The notes beneath the pieces were generated by a model. That model did not search any database. It was not told the origin of the DNA and was given only the letters and a program-made list of their open reading frames with translations. Both the position numbers and the translations under genes were made by a program. A stretch of 64,000 nt of DNA from Volvox africanus. Taxonomy: Eukaryota > Chlorophyta > Chlorophyceae > Chlamydomonadales > Volvocaceae. The number at the start of each line of letters is the position of its first letter. Within the stretch, counting starts at the first letter, position 1. Positions 13,401-28,700 of the stretch are shown here, piece after piece. The stretch covers positions 1-64,000 of the forward strand of contig BSDZ01000060.1 of NCBI GenBank assembly GCA_030268105.1, in the 5' to 3' direction.

Positions 13401-16400
13401 TATATGAATGAATGACAGAGCAAGTAATACGGCCCAGGAGGGGCCGGGCGCTCTGCTGACTTCAACACAGTCATGGAGAGACCGTGAGGATTGGTGAAGT
13501 GTCGCTACGGCGGAGTGTTGAGATTTGGCAGCACTCTTGTTCAAATGAAGGATCCCAGGGAGTCTTCAATAGATTGAGTGCCCGGAATATGCATTCATGT
13601 GTGCGGCTGGCCGCAAGATCTCCGGCTGATTCCTGCTAGCTCAATAGCTAGGGCAGGGTGGCCAGGAAGACGCAGTCTGTTAAGAGTGAGCAACACTCAT
13701 ATATGAATGAATGACAGAGCAAGTAATACGGCCCAGGAGGGGCCGGGCGCTCTGCTGACTTCAACACAGTCATGGAGAGACCGTGAGGATTGGTGAAGTG
13801 TCGCTACGGCGGAGTGTTGAGATTTGGCAGCACTCTTGTTCAAATGAAGGATCCCAGGGAGTCTTCAATAGATTGAGTGCCCGGAATATGCATTCATGTG
13901 TGCGGCTGGCCGCAAGATCTCCGGCTGATTCCTGCTAGCTCAATAGCTAGGGCAGGGTGGCCAGGAAGACGCAGTCTGTTAGAGTGAGCAACACTCATAT
14001 ATGAATGAATGACAGAGCAAGTAATACGGCCCAGGAGGGGCCGGGCGCTCTGCTGACTTCAACACAGTCATGGAGAGACCGTGAGGATTGGTGAAGTGTC
14101 GCTACGGCGGAGTGTTGAGATTTGGCAGCACTCTTGTTCAAATGAAGGATCCCAGGGAGTCTTCAATAGATTGAGTGCCCGGAATATGCATTCATGTGTG
14201 CGGCTGGCCGCAAGATCTCCGGCTGATTCCTGCTAGCTCAATAGCTAGGGCAGGGTGGCCAGGAAGACGCAGTCTGTTAAGAGTGAGCAACACTCATATA
14301 CGAATGAATGACAGAGCAAGTAATACGGCCCAGGAGGGGCCGGGCGCTCTGCTGACTTCAACACAGTCATGGAGAGACCGTGAGGATTGGTGAAGTGTCG
14401 CTACGGCGGAGTGTTGAGATTTGGCAGCACTCTTGTTCAAATGAAGGATCCCAGGGAGTCTTCAATAGATTGAGTGCCCGGAATATGCATTCATGTGTGC
14501 GGCTGGCCGCAAGATCTCCGGCTGATTCCTGCTAGCTCAATAGCTAGGGCAGGGTGGCCAGGAAGACGCAGTCTGTTAAGAGTGAGCAACACTCATATAT
14601 GAATGAATGACAGAGCAAGTAATACGGCCCAGGAGGGGCCGGGCGCTCTGCTGACTTCAACACAGTCATGGAGAGACCGTGAGGATTGGTGAAGTGTCGC
14701 TACGGCGGAGTGTTGAGATTTGGCAGCACTCTTGTTCAAATGAAGGATCCCAGGGAGTCTTCAATAGATTGAGTGCCCGGAATATGCATTCATGTGTGCG
14801 GCTGGCCGCAAGATCTCTGGCTGATTCCTGCTAGCTCAATAGCTAGGGCAGGGTGGCCAGGAAGACGCAGTCTGTTAGGAGTGAGCAACACTCATATATG
14901 AATGAATGACAGAGCAAGTAATACGGCCCAGGAGGGGCCGGGCGCTCTGCTGACTTCAACACAGTCATGGAGAGACCGTGAGGATTGGTGAAGTGTCGCT
15001 ACGGCGGAGTGTTGAGATTTGGCAGCACTCTTGTTCAAATGAAGGATCCCAGGGAGTCTTCAATAGATTGAGTGCCCGGAATATGCATTCATGTGTGCGG
15101 CTGGCCGCAAGATCTCCGGCTGATTCCTGCTAGCTCAATAGCTAGGGCAGGGTGGCCAGGAAGACGCAGTCTGTTAAGAGTGAGCAACACTCATATATGA
15201 ATGAATGACAGAGCAAGTAATACGGCCCAGGAGGGGCCGGGCGCTCTGCTGACTTCAACACAGTCATGGAGAGACCGTGAGGATTGGTGAAGTGTCGCTA
15301 CGGCGGAGTGTTGAGATTTGGCAGCACTCTTGTTCAAATGAAGGATCCCAGGGAGTCTTCAATAGATTGAGTGCCCGGAATATGCATTCATGTGTGCGGC
15401 TGGCCGCAAGATCTCCGGCTGATTCCTGCTAGCTCAATAGCTAGGGCAGGGTGGCCAGGAAGACGCAGTCTGTTAAGAGTGAGCAACACTCATATATGAA
15501 TGAATGACAGAGCAAGTAATACGGCCCAGGAGGGGCCGGGCGCTCTGCTGACTTCAACACAGTCATGGAGAGACCGTGAGGATTGGTGAAGTGTCGCTAC
15601 GGCGGAGTGTTGAGATTTGGCAGCACTCTTGTTCAAATGAAGGATCCCAGGGAGTCTTCAATAGATTGAGTGCCCGGAATATGCATTCATGTGTGCGGCT
15701 GGCCGCAAGATCTCCGGCTGATTCCTGCTAGCTCAATAGCTAGGGCAGGGTGGCCAGGAAGACGCAGTCTGTTAAGAGTGAGCAACACTCATATATGAAT
15801 GAATGACAGAGCAAGTAATACGGCCCAGGAGGGGCCGGGCGCTCTGCTGACTTCAACACAGTCATGGAGAGACCGTGAGGATTGGTGAAGTGTCGCTACG
15901 GCGGAGTGTTGAGATTTGGCAGCACTCTTGTTCAAATGAAGGATCCCAGGGAGTCTTCAATAGATTGAGTGCCCGGAATATGCATTCATGTGTGCGGCTG
16001 GCCGCAAGATCTCCGGCTGATTCCTGCTAGCTCAATAGCTAGGGCAGGGTGGCCAGGAAGACGCAGTCTGTTAGGAGTGAGCAACACTCATATATGAATG
16101 AATGACAGAGCAAGTAATACGGCCCAGGAGGGGCCGGGCGCTCTGCTGACTTCAACACAGTCATGGAGAGACCGTGAGGATTGGTGAAGTGTCGCTACGG
16201 CGGAGTGTTGAGATTTGGCAGCACTCTTGTTCAAATGAAGGATCCCAGGGAGTCTTCAATAGATTGAGTGCCCGGAATATGCATTCATGTGTGCGGCTGG
16301 CCGCAAGATCTCTGGCTGATTCCTGCTAGCTCAATAGCTAGGGCAGGGTGGCCAGGAAGACGCAGTCTGTTAGGAGTGAGCAACACTCATATATGAATGA

Positions 16401-19400
16401 ATGACAGAGCAAGTAATACGGCCCAGGAGGGGCCGGGCGCTCTGCTGACTTCAACACAGTCATGGAGAGACCGTGAGGATTGGTGAAGTGTCGCTACGGC
16501 GGAGTGTTGAGATTTGGCAGCACTCTTGTTCAAATGAAGGATCCCAGGGAGTCTTCAATAGATTGAGTGCCCGGAATATGCATTCATGTGTGCGGCTGGC
16601 CGCAAGATCTCCGGCTGATTCCTGCTAGCTCAATAGCTAGGGCAGGGTGGCCAGGAAGACGCAGTCTGTTAAGAGTGAGCAACACTCATATATGAATGAA
16701 TGACAGAGCAAGTAATACGGCCCAGGAGGGGCCGGGCGCTCTGCTGACTTCAACACAGTCATGGAGAGACCGTGAGGATTGGTGAAGTGTCGCTACGGCG
16801 GAGTGTTGAGATTTGGCAGCACTCTTGTTCAAATGAAGGATCCCAGGGAGTCTTCAATAGATTGAGTGCCCGGAATATGCATTCATGTGTGCGGCTGGCC
16901 GCAAGATCTCCGGCTGATTCCTGCTAGCTCAATAGCTAGGGCAGGGTGGCCAGGAAGACGCAGTCTGTTAGGAGTGAGCAACACTCATATATGAATGAAT
17001 GACAGAGCAAGTAATACGGCCCAGGAGGGGCCGGGCGCTCTGCTGACTTCAACACAGTCATGGAGAGACCGTGAGGATTGGTGAAGTGTCGCTACGGCGG
17101 AGTGTTGAGATTTGGCAGCACTCTTGTTCAAATGAAGGATCCCAGGGAGTCTTCAATAGATTGAGTGCCCGGAATATGCATTCATGTGTGCGGCTGGCCG
17201 CAAGATCTCCGGCTGATTCCTGCTAGCTCAATAGCTAGGGCAGGGTGGCCAGGAAGACGCAGTCTGTTAGGAGTGAGCAACACTCATATATGAATGAATG
17301 ACAGAGCAAGTAATACGGCCCAGGAGGGGCCGGGCGCTCTGCTGACTTCAACACAGTCATGGAGAGACCGTGAGGATTGGTGAAGTGTCGCTACGGCGGA
17401 GTGTTGAGATTTGGCAGCACTCTTGTTCAAATGAAGGATCCCAGGGAGTCTTCAATAGATTGAGTGCCCGGAATATGCATTCATGTGTGCGGCTGGCCGC
17501 AAGATCTCCGGCTGATTCCTGCTAGCTCAATAGCTAGGGCAGGGTGGCCAGGAAGACGCAGTCTGTTAGGAGTGAGCAACACTCATATATGAATGAATGA
17601 CAGAGCAAGTAATACGGCCCAGGAGGGGCCGGGCGCTCTGCTGACTTCAACACAGTCATGGAGAGACCGTGAGGATTGGTGAAGTGTCGCTACGGCGGAG
17701 TGTTGAGATTTGGCAGCACTCTTGTTCAAATGAAGGATCCCAGGGAGTCTTCAATAGATTGAGTGCCCGGAATATGCATTCATGTGTGCGGCTGGCCGCA
17801 AGATCTCCGGCTGATTCCTGCTAGCTCAATAGCTAGGGCAGGGTGGCCAGGAAGACGCAGTCTGTTAAGAGTGAGCAACACTCATATATGAATGAATGAC
17901 AGAGCAAGTAATACGGCCCAGGAGGGGCCGGGCGCTCTGCTGACTTCAACACAGTCATGGGAGACCGTGAGGATTGGTGAAGTGTCGCTACGGCGGAGTG
18001 TTGAGATTTGGCAGCACTCTTGTTCAAATGAAGGATCCCAGGGAGTCTTCAATAGATTGAGTGCCCGGAATATGCATTCATGTGTGCGGCTGGCCGCAAG
18101 ATCTCCGGCTGATTCCTGCTAGCTCAATAGCTAGGGCAGGGTGGCCAGGAAGACGCAGTCTGTTAGGAGTGAGCAACACTCATATATGAATGAATGACAG
18201 AGCAAGTAATACGGCCCAGGAGGGGCCGGGCGCTCTGCTGACTTCAACACAGTCATGGAGAGACCGTGAGGATTGGTGAAGTGTCGCTACGGCGGAGTGT
18301 TGAGATTTGGCAGCACTCTTGTTCAAATGAAGGATCCCAGGGAGTCTTCAATAGATTGAGTGCCCGGAATATGCATTCATGTGTGCGGCTGGCCGCAAGA
18401 TCTCCGGCTGATTCCTGCTAGCTCAATAGCTAGGGCAGGGTGGCCAGGAAGACGCAGTCTGTTAAGAGTGAGCAACACTCATATATGAATGAATGACAGA
18501 GCAAGTAATACGGCCCAGGAGGGGCCGGGCGCTCTGCTGACTTCAACACAGTCATGGAGAGACCGTGAGGATTGGTGAAGTGTCGCTACGGCGGAGTGTT
18601 GAGATTTGGCAGCACTCTTGTTCAAATGAAGGATCCCAGGGAGTCTTCAATAGATTGAGTGCCCGGAATATGCATTCATGTGTGCGGCTGGCCGCAAGAT
18701 CTCCGGCTGATTCCTGCTAGCTCAATAGCTAGGGCAGGGTGGCCAGGAAGACGCAGTCTGTTAGGAGTGAGCAACACTCATATATGAATGAATGACAGAG
18801 CAAGTAATACGGCCCAGGAGGGGCCGGGCGCTCTGCTGACTTCAACACAGTCATGGAGAGACCGTGAGGATTGGTGAAGTGTCGCTACGGCGGAGTGTTG
18901 AGATTTGGCAGCACTCTTGTTCAAATGAAGGATCCCAGGGAGTCTTCAATAGATTGAGTGCCCGGAATATGCATTCATGTGTGCGGCTGGCCGCAAGATC
19001 TCCGGCTGATTCCTGCTAGCTCAATAGCTAGGGCAGGGTGGCCAGGAAGACGCAGTCTGTTAGGAGTGAGCAACACTCATATATGAATGAATGACAGAGC
19101 AAGTAATACGGCCCAGGAGGGGCCGGGCGCTCTGCTGACTTCAACACAGTCATGGAGAGACCGTGAGGATTGGTGAAGTGTCGCTACGGCGGAGTGTTGA
19201 GATTTGGCAGCACTCTTGTTCAAATGAAGGATCCCAGGGAGTCTTCAATAGATTGAGTGCCCGGAATATGCATTCATGTGTGCGGCTGGCCGCAAGATCT
19301 CTGGCTGATTCCTGCTAGCTCAATAGCTAGGGCAGGGTGGCCAGGAAGACGCAGTCTGTTAGGAGTGAGCAACACTCATATATGAATGAATGACAGAGCA

Positions 19401-22139
19401 AGTAATACGGCCCAGGAGGGGCCGGGCGCTCTGCTGACTTCAACACAGTCATGGGGAGACCGTGAGGATTGGCGAAGTGTCGCTACGGCGGAGTGTTGAG
19501 ATTTGGCAGCACTCTTGTTCAAATGAAGGATCCCAGGGAGTCTTCAATAGATTGAGTGCCCGGAATATGCATTCATGTGTGCGGCTGGCCGCAAGATCTC
19601 CGGCTGATTCCTGCTAGCTCAATAGCTAGGGCAGGGTGGCCAGGAAGACGCAGTCTGTTAAGAGTGAGCAACACTCATATACGAATGAATGACAGAGCAA
19701 GTAATACGGCCCATGAGGGGCCGGGCGCTCTGCTGACTTCAACACAGTCATGGAGAGACCGTGAGGATTGGCGAAGTGTCGCTACGGCGGAGTGTTGAGA
19801 TTTGGCAGCACTCTTGTTCAAATGAAGGATCCCAGGGAGTCTTCAATAGATTGAGTGCCCGGAATATGCATTCATGTGTGCGGCTGGCCGCAAGATCTCT
19901 GGCTGATTCCTGCTAGCTCAATAGCTAGGGCAGGGTGGCCAGGAAGACGCAGTCTGTTAAGAGTGAGCAACACTCATATATGAATGAATGACAGAGCAAG
20001 TAATACGGCCCAGGAGGGGCCGGGCGCTCTGCTGACTTCAACACAGTCATGGAGAGACCATGAGGATTGGTGAAGTGTCGCTACGGCGGAGTGTTGAGAT
20101 TTGGCAGCACTCTTGTTCAAATGAAGGATCCCAGGGAGTCTTCAATAGATTGAGTGCCCGGAATATGCATTCATGTGTGCGGCTGGCCGCAAGATCTCTG
20201 GCTGATTCCTGCTAGCTCAATAGCTAGGGCAGGGTGGCCAGGAAGACGCAGTCTGTTAGGAGTGAGCAACACTCATATATAAATGAATGACAGAGCAAGT
20301 AATACGGCCCAGGAGGGGCCGGGCGCTCTGCTGACTTCAACACAGTCATGGGGAGACCGTGAGGATTGGCGAAGTGTCGCTACGGCGGAGTGTTGAGATT
20401 TGGCAGCACTCTTGTTCAAATGAAGGATCCCAGGGAGTCTTCAATAGATTGAGTGCCCGGAATATGCATTCATGTGTGCGGCTGGCCGCAAGATCTCCGG
20501 CTGATTCCTGCTAGCTCAATAGCTAGGGCAGGGTGGCCAGGAAGACGCAGTCTGTTAAGAGTGAGCAACACTCATATATGAATGAATGACAGAGCAAGTA
20601 ATACGGCCCATGAGGGGCCGGGCGCTCTGCTGACTTCAACACAGTCATGGAGAGACCGTGAGGATTGGCGAAGTGTCGCTACGGTGGAGTGTTGAGATTT
20701 GGCAGCACTCTTGTTCAAATGAAGGATCCCAGGGAGTCTTCAATAGATTGAGTGCCCGGAATATGCATTCATGTGTGCGGCTGGCCGCAAGATCTCCGGC
20801 TGATTCCTGCTCAATAGCTAGGGCAGGATGGCCAGGAAGACGCAGTCTGTTAGGAGTGAGCAACACTCATATATGAATGAATGACAGAGCAAGTAATACG
20901 GCCCAGGAGGGGCCGGGCGCTCTGCTGACTTCAACACAGTCATGGAGAGACCGTGAGGATTGGTGAAGTGTTGCTACGGCGGAGTGTTGAGATTTGGCAG
21001 CACTCTTGTTCAAATGAAGGATCCCAGGGAGTCTTCAATAGATTGAGTGCCCGGAATATGCATTCATGTGTGCGGCTGGCCGCAAGATCTCTGGCTGATT
21101 CCTGCTAGCTCAATAGCTAGGGCAGGGTGGCCAGGAAGACGCAGTCTGTTAGGAGTGAGCAACACTCATATATGAATGAATGAAAGAGCAAGTAATACGG
21201 CCCAGGAGGGGCCGGGCGCTCTGCTGACTTCAACACAGTCATGGGGAGACCGTGAGGATTGGCGAAGTGTCGCTACGGCGGAGTGTTGAGATTTGGCAGC
21301 ACTCTTGTTCAAATGAAGGATCCCAGGGAGTCTTCAATAGATTGAGTGCCCGGAATATGCATTCATGTGTGCGGCTGGCCGCAAGATCTCCGGCTGATTC
21401 CTGCTAGCTCAATAGCTAGGGCAGGGTGGCCAGGAAGAAGCAGTCTGTTAGGAGTGAGCAACACTCATATATGAATGAATGACAGAGCAAGTAATACGGC
21501 CCAGGAGGGGCCGGGCGCTCTGCTGACTTCAACACAGTCATGGAGAGACCGTGAGGATTGGCGAAGTGTCGCTACGGTGGAGTGTTGAGATTTGGCAGCA
21601 CTCTTGTTCAAATGAAGGATCCCAGGGAGTCTTCAATAGATTGAGTGCCCGGAATATGCATTCATGTGTGCGGCTGGCCGCAAGATCTCCGGCTGATTCC
21701 TGCTAGCTCAATAGCTAGGGCAGGGTGGCCAGGAAGACGCAGTCTGTTAAGAGTGAGCAACACTCATATATGAATGAATGACAGAGCAAGTAATACGGCC
21801 CAGGAGGGGCCGGGCGCTCTGCTGACTTCAACACAGTCATGGAGAGACCGTGAGGATTGGCGAAGTGTCGCTACGGTGGAGTGTTGAGATTTGGCAGCAC
21901 TCTTGTTCAAATGAAGGATCCCAGGGAGTCTTCAATAGATTGAGTGCCCGGAATATGCATTCATGTGTGCGGCTGGCCGCAAGATCTCCGGCTGATTCCT
22001 GCTAGCTCAATAGCTAGGGCAGGGTGGCCAGGAAGACGCAGTCTGTTAAGAGTGAGCAACACTCATATATGAATGAATGACAGAGCAAGTAATACGGCCC
22101 AGGAGGGGCCGGGCGCTCTGCTGACTTCAACACAGTCAT

Positions 22140-25100
22140 GGAGAGACCGTGAGGATTGGCGAAGTGTCGCTACGGTGGAGTGTTGAGATTTGGCAGCACT
22201 CTTGTTCAAATGAAGGATCCCAGGGAGTCTTCAACAGATTGAGTGCCCGGAATATGCATTCATGTGTGCGGCTGGCCGCAAGATCTCTGGCTGATTCCTG
22301 CTAGCTCAATAGCTAGGGCAGGGTGGCCAGGAAGACGCAGTCTGTTAAGAGTGAGCAACACTCATATATGAATGAATGACAGAGCAAGTAATACGGCCCA
22401 GGAGGGGCCGGGCGCTCTGCTGACTTCAACACAGTCATGGAGAGACCGTGAGGATTGGTGAAGTGTCGCTACGGCGGAGTGATGAGATTTGGCAGCACTC
22501 TTGTTCAAATGAAGGATCCCAGGGAGTCTTCAATAGATTGAGTGCCCGGAATATGCATTCATGTGTGCGGCTGGCCGCAAGATCTCTGGCTGATTCCTGC
22601 TAGCTCAATAGCTAGGGCAGGGTGGCCAGGAAGACGCAGTCTGTTAGGAGTGAGCAACACTCATATACGAATGAATGACAGAGCAAGTAATACGGCCCAG
22701 GAGGGGCCGGGCGCTCTGCTGACTTCAACACAGTCATGGAGAGACCGTGAGGATTGGTGAAGTGTCGCTACGGCGGAGTGTTGAGATTTGGCAGCACTCT
22801 TGTTCAAATGAAGGATCCCAGGGAGTCTTCAATAGATTGAGTGCCCGGAATATGCATTCATGTGTGTGGCTGGCTGCAAGATCTCCGGCTGATTCCTGCT
22901 AGCTCAATAGCTAGGGCAGGGTGGCCAGGAAGACGCAGTCTGTTAGGAGTGAGCAACACTCATATACGAATGAATGACAGAGCAAGTAATACGGCCCAGG
23001 AGGGGCCGGGCGCTCTGCTGACTTCAACACAGTCATGGAGAGACCGTGAGGATTGGTGAAGTGTTGCTACGGCGGAGTGTTGAGATTTGGCAGCACTCTT
23101 GTTCAAATGAAGGATCCCAGGGAGTCTTCAATAGATTGAGTGCCCGGAATATGCATTCATGTGTGCGGCTGGCCGCAAGATCTCCGGCTGATTCCTGCTA
23201 GCTCAATAGCTAGGGCAGGGTGGCCAGGAAGACGCAGTCTGTTAGGAGTGAGCAACACTCATATACGAATGAATGACAGAGCAAGTAATACGGCCCAGGA
23301 GGGGCCGGGCGCTCTGCTGACTTCAACACAGTCATGGAGAGACCGTGAGGATTGGCGAAGTGTCGCTACGGCGGAGTGTTGAGATTTGGCAGCACTCTTG
23401 TTCAAATGAAGGATCCCAGGGAGTCTTCAATAGATTGAGTGCCCGGAATATGCATTCATGTGTGCGGCTGGCCGCAAGATCTCCGGCTGATTCCCGCTAG
23501 CTCAATAGCTAGGGCAGGGTGGCCAGGAAGACGCAGTCTGTTAGGAGTGAGCAACACTCATATATGAATGAATGACAGAGCAAGTAATACGGCCCAGGAG
23601 GGGCCGGGCGCTCTGCTGACTTCAACACAGTCATGGGGAGACCGTGAGGATTGGCGAAGTGTCGCTACGGCGGAGTGTTGAGATTTGGCAGCACTCTTGT
23701 TCAAATGAAGGATCCCAGGGAGTCTTCAATAGATTGAGTGCCCGGAATATGCATTCATGTGTGCGGCTGGCCGCAAGATCTCCGGCTGATTCCTGCTCAA
23801 TAGCTAGGGCAGGGTGGCCAGGAAGACGCAGTCTGTTAGGAGTGAGCAACACTCATATATGAATGAATGACAGAGCAAGTAATACGGCCCAGGAGGGGCC
23901 GGGCGCTCTGCTGACTTCAACACAGTCATTGAGAGACCGTGAGGATTGGTTAAGTGTTGCTACGGCGGAGTGTTGAGATTTGGCAGCACTCTTGTTCAAA
24001 TGAAGGATCCCAGGGAGTCTTCAATAGATTGAGTGCCCGGAATATGCATTCATGTGTGCGGCTGGCCGCAAGATCTCCGGCTGATTCCTGCTAGCTCAAT
24101 AGCTAGGGCAGGGTGGCCAGGAAGACGCAGTCTGTTAAGAGTGAGCAACACTCATATATGAATGAATGACAGAGCAAGTAATACGGCCCAGGAGGGGCCG
24201 GGCGCTCTGCTGACTTCAACACAGTCATGGAGAGACCGTGAGGATTGGCGAAGTGTCGCTACGGTGGAGTGTTGAGATTTGGCAGCACTCTTGTTCAAAT
24301 GAAGGATCCCAGGGAGTCTTCAATAGATTGAGTGCCCGGAATATGCATTCATGTGTGCGGCTGGCCGCAAGATCTGGCTGATTCCTGCTAGCTCAATAGC
24401 TAGGGCAGGGTGGCCAGGAAGACGCAGTCTGTTAGGAGTGAGCAACACTCATATACGAATGAATGACAGAGCAAGTAATACGGCCCAGGAGGGGCCGGGC
24501 GCTCTGCTGACTTCAACACAGTCATGGAGAGACCGTGAGGATTGGTGAAGTGTCGCTACGGCGGAGTAATGAGATTTGGCAGCACTCTTGTTCAAATGAA
24601 GGATCCCAGGGAGTCTTCAATAGATTGAGTGCCCGGAATATGCATTCATGTGTGCGGCTGGCCGCAAGATCTCTGGCTGATTCCTGCTAGCTCAATAGCT
24701 AGGGCAGGGTGGCCAGGAAGACGCAGTCTGTTAGGAGTGAGCAACACTCATATACGAATGAATGACAGAGCAAGTAATACGGCCCAGGAGGGGCCGGGCG
24801 CTCTGCTGACTTCAACACAGTCATGGAGAGACCGTGAGGATTGGTGAAGTGTCGCTACGGCGGAGTGTTGAGATTTGGCAGCACTCTTGTTCAAATGAAG
24901 GATCCCAGGGAGTCTTCAATAGATTGAGTGCCCGGAATATGCATTCATGTGTGTGGCTGGCCGCAAGATCTCCGGCTGATTCCTGCTAGCTCAATAGCTA
25001 GGGCAGGGTGGCCAGGAAGACGCAGTCTGTTAGGAGTGAGCAACACTCATATACGAATGAATGACAGAGCAAGTAATACGGCCCAGGAGGGGCCGGGCGC

Positions 25101-25710
25101 TTTGCTGACTTCAACACAGTCATGGAGAGACCGTGAGGATTGGTGAAGTGTTGCTACGGCGGAGTGTTGAGATTTGGCAGCACTCTTGTTCAAATGAAGG
25201 ATCCCAGGGAGTCTTCAATAGATTGAGTGCCCGGAATATGCATTCATGTGTGCGGCTGGCCGCAAGATCTCCGGCTGATTCCTGCTAGCTCAATAGCTAG
25301 GGCAGGGTGGCCAGGAAGACGCAGTCTGTTAGGAGTGAGCAACACTCATATACGAATGAATGACAGAGCAAGTAATACGGCCCAGGAGGGGCCGGGCGCT
25401 CTGCTGACTTCAACACAGTCATGGAGAGACCGTGAGGATTGGCGAAGTGTCGCTACGGCGGAGTGTTGAGATTTGGCAGCACTCTTGTTCAAATGAAGGA
25501 TCCCAGGGAGTCTTCAATAGATTGAGTGCCCGGAATATGCATTCATGTGTGCGGCTGGCCGCAAGATCTCCGGCTGATTCCCGCTAGCTCAATAGCTAGG
25601 GCAGGGTGGCCAGGAAGACGCAGTCTGTTAGGAGTGAGCAACACTCATATATGAATGAATGACAGAGCAAGTAATACGGCCCAGGAGGGGCCGGGCGCTC
25701 TGCTGACTTC
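22140..25710 (+). repeat. Higher-order duplication: 7-monomer shift within the array
   Basis: A run of distinguishable monomers at about 22.1-23.6 kb is repeated at about 24.2-25.7 kb with an offset of about 2087 bp, which is 7 x 299 minus the 4-bp and 2-bp deletions lying between. Shared markers in the same order are the CGGTGG variant (22166/24256), an altered GTGTTGAGA (GTGATGAGA at 22480, GTAATGAGA at 24567), three successive TATACGAATG monomers, and the CCCGCTAGC variant (23491/25580). This is direct evidence of block duplication, as expected from unequal exchange or gene conversion. Outer limits are approximate. Confidence 0.75.
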
Positions 25711-28700
25711 AACACAGTCATGGAGAGACCGTGAGGATTGGCGAAGTGTCGCTACGGCGGAGTGTTGAGATTTGGCAGCACTCTTGTTCAAATGAAGGAT
25801 CCCAGGGAGTCTTCAATAGATTGATTGCCCGGAATATGCATTCATGTGTGCGGCTGGCCGCAAGATCTCTGGCTGATTCCTGCTAGCTCAATAGCTAGGG
25901 CAGGGTGGCCAGGAAGACGCAGTCTGTTAAGAGTGAGCAACACTCATATATGAATGAATGACAGAGCAAGTAATACGGCCCATGAGGGGCCGGGCGCTCT
26001 GCTGACTTCAACACAGTCATGGGGAGACCGTGAGGATTGGCGAAGTGTCGCTACGGCGGAGTGTTGAGATTTGGCAGCACTCTTGTTCAAATGAAGGATC
26101 CCAGGGAGTCTTCAATAGATTGAGTGCCCGGAATATGCATTCATGTGTGCGGCTGGCCGCAAGATCTCCGGCTGATTCCTGCTAGCTCAATAGCTAGGGC
26201 AGGGTGGCCAGGAAGACGCAGTCTGTTAGGAGTGAGCAACACTCATATATGAATGAATGACAGAGCAAGTAATACGGCCCAGGAGGGGCCGGGCGCTCTG
26301 CTGACTTCAACACAGTCATGGGGAGACCGTGAGGATTGGCGAAGTGTCGCTACGGCGGAGTGTTGAGATTTGGCAGCACTCTTGTTCAAATGAAGGATCC
26401 CAGGGAGTCTTCAATAGATTGAGTGCCCGGAATATGCATTCATGTGTGCGGCTGGCCGCAAGATCTCTGGCTGATTCCTGCTAGCTCAATAGCTAGGGCA
26501 GGGTGGCCAGGAAGACGCAGTCTGTTAAGAGTGAGCAACACTCATATATGAATGAATGACAGAGCAAGTAATACGGCCCATGAGGGGCCGGGCGCTCTGC
26601 TGACTTCAACACAGTCATGGAGAGACCGTGAGGATTGGCGAAGTGTCGCTACGGCGGAGTGTTGAGATTTGGCAGCACTCTTGTTCAAATGAAGGATCCC
26701 AGGGAGTCTTCAATAGATTGAGTGCCCGGAATATGCATTCATGTGTGCGGCTGGCCGCAAGATCTCCGGCTGATTCCTGCTAGCTCAATAGCTAGGGCAG
26801 GGTGGCCAGGAAGACGCAGTCTGTTAAGAGTGAGCAACACTCATATATGAATGAATGACAGAGCAAGTAATACGGCCCAGGAGGGGCCGGGCGCTCTGCT
26901 GACTTCAACACAGTCATGGAGAGACCGTGAGGATTGGTGAAGTGTCGCTACGGCGGAGTGTTGAGATTTGGCAGCACTCTTGTTCAAATGAAGGATCCCA
27001 GGGAGTCTTCAATAGATTGAGTGCCCGGAATATGCATTCATGTGTGCGGCTGGCCGCAAGATCTCCAGCTGATTCCTGCTAGCTCAATAGCTAGGGCAGG
27101 GTGGCCAGGAAGACGCAGTCTGTTAGGAGTGAGCAACACTCATATACGAATGAATGACAGAGCAAGTAATACGGCCCAGGAGGGGCCGGGCGCTCTGCTG
27201 ACTTCAACACAGTCATGGAGAGACCGTGAGGATTGGTGAAGTGTCGCTACGGCGGAGTGTTGAGATTTGGCAGCACTCTTGTTCAAATGAAGGATCCCAG
27301 GGAGTCTTCAATAGATTGAGTGCCCGGAATATGCATTCATGTGTGCGGCTGGCCGCAAGATCTCCGGCTGATTCCTGCTCAATAGCTAGGGCAGGGTGAC
27401 CAGGAAGACGCAGTCTGTTAGGAGTGAGCAACACTCATATATGAATGAATGACAGAGCAAGTAATACGGCCCAGGAGGGGCCGGGCGCTCTGCTGACTTC
27501 AACACAGTCATGGAGAGACCGTGAGGATTGGTGAAGTGTTGCTACGGCGGAGTGTTGAGATTTGGCAGCACTCTTGTTCAAATGAAGGATCCCAGGGAGT
27601 CTTCAATAGATTGAGTGCCCGGAATATGCATTCATGTGTGCGGCTGGCCGCAAGATCTCTGGCTGATTCCTGCTAGCTCAATAGCTAGGGCAGGGTGGCC
27701 AGGAAGACGCAGTCTGTTAAGAGTGAGCAACACTCATATATGAATGAATGACAGAGCAAGTAATACGGCCCATGAGGGGCCGGGCGCTCTGCTGACTTCA
27801 ACACAGTCATGGAGAGACCGTGAGGATTGGCGAAGTGTCGCTACGGCGGAGTGTTGAGATTTGGCAGCACTCTTGTTCAAATGAAGGATCCCAGGGAGTC
27901 TTCAATAGATTGAGTGCCCGGAATATGCATTCATGTGTGCGGCTGGCCGCAAGATCTCCGGCTGATTCCTGCTCAATAGCTAGGGCAGGGTGACCAGGAA
28001 GACGCAGTCTGTTAGGAGTGAGCAACACTCATATATGAATGAATGACAGAGCAAGTAATACGGCCCAGGAGGGGCCGGGCGCTCTGCTGACTTCAACACA
28101 GTCATGGAGAGACCGTGAGGATTGGTGAAGTGTTGCTACGGCGGAGTGTTGAGATTTGGCAGCACTCTTGTTCAAATGAAGGATCCCAGGGAGTCTTCAA
28201 TAGATTGAGTGCCCGGAATATGCATTCATGTGTGCGGCTGGCCGCAAGATCTCTGGCTGATTCCTGCTAGCTCAATAGCTAGGGCAGGGTGGCCAGGAAG
28301 ACGCAGTCTGTTAGGAGTGAGCAACACTCATATATGAATGAATGACAGAGCAAGTAATACGGCCCAGGAGGGGCCGGGCGCTCTGCTGACTTCAACACAG
28401 TCATGGGGAGACCGTGAGGATTGGCGAAGTGTCGCTACGGCGGAGTGTTGAGATTTGGCAGCACTCTTGTTCAAATGAAGGATCCCAGGGAGTCTTCAAT
28501 AGATTGAGTGCCCGGAATATGCATTCATGTGTGCGGCTGGCCGCAAGATCTCTGGCTGATTCCTGCTAGCTCAATAGCTAGGGCAGGGTGGCCAGGAAGA
28601 CGCAGTCTGTTAAGAGTGAGCAACACTCATATATGAATGAATGACAGAGCAAGTAATACGGCCCATGAGGGGCCGGGCGCTCTGCTGACTTCAACACAGT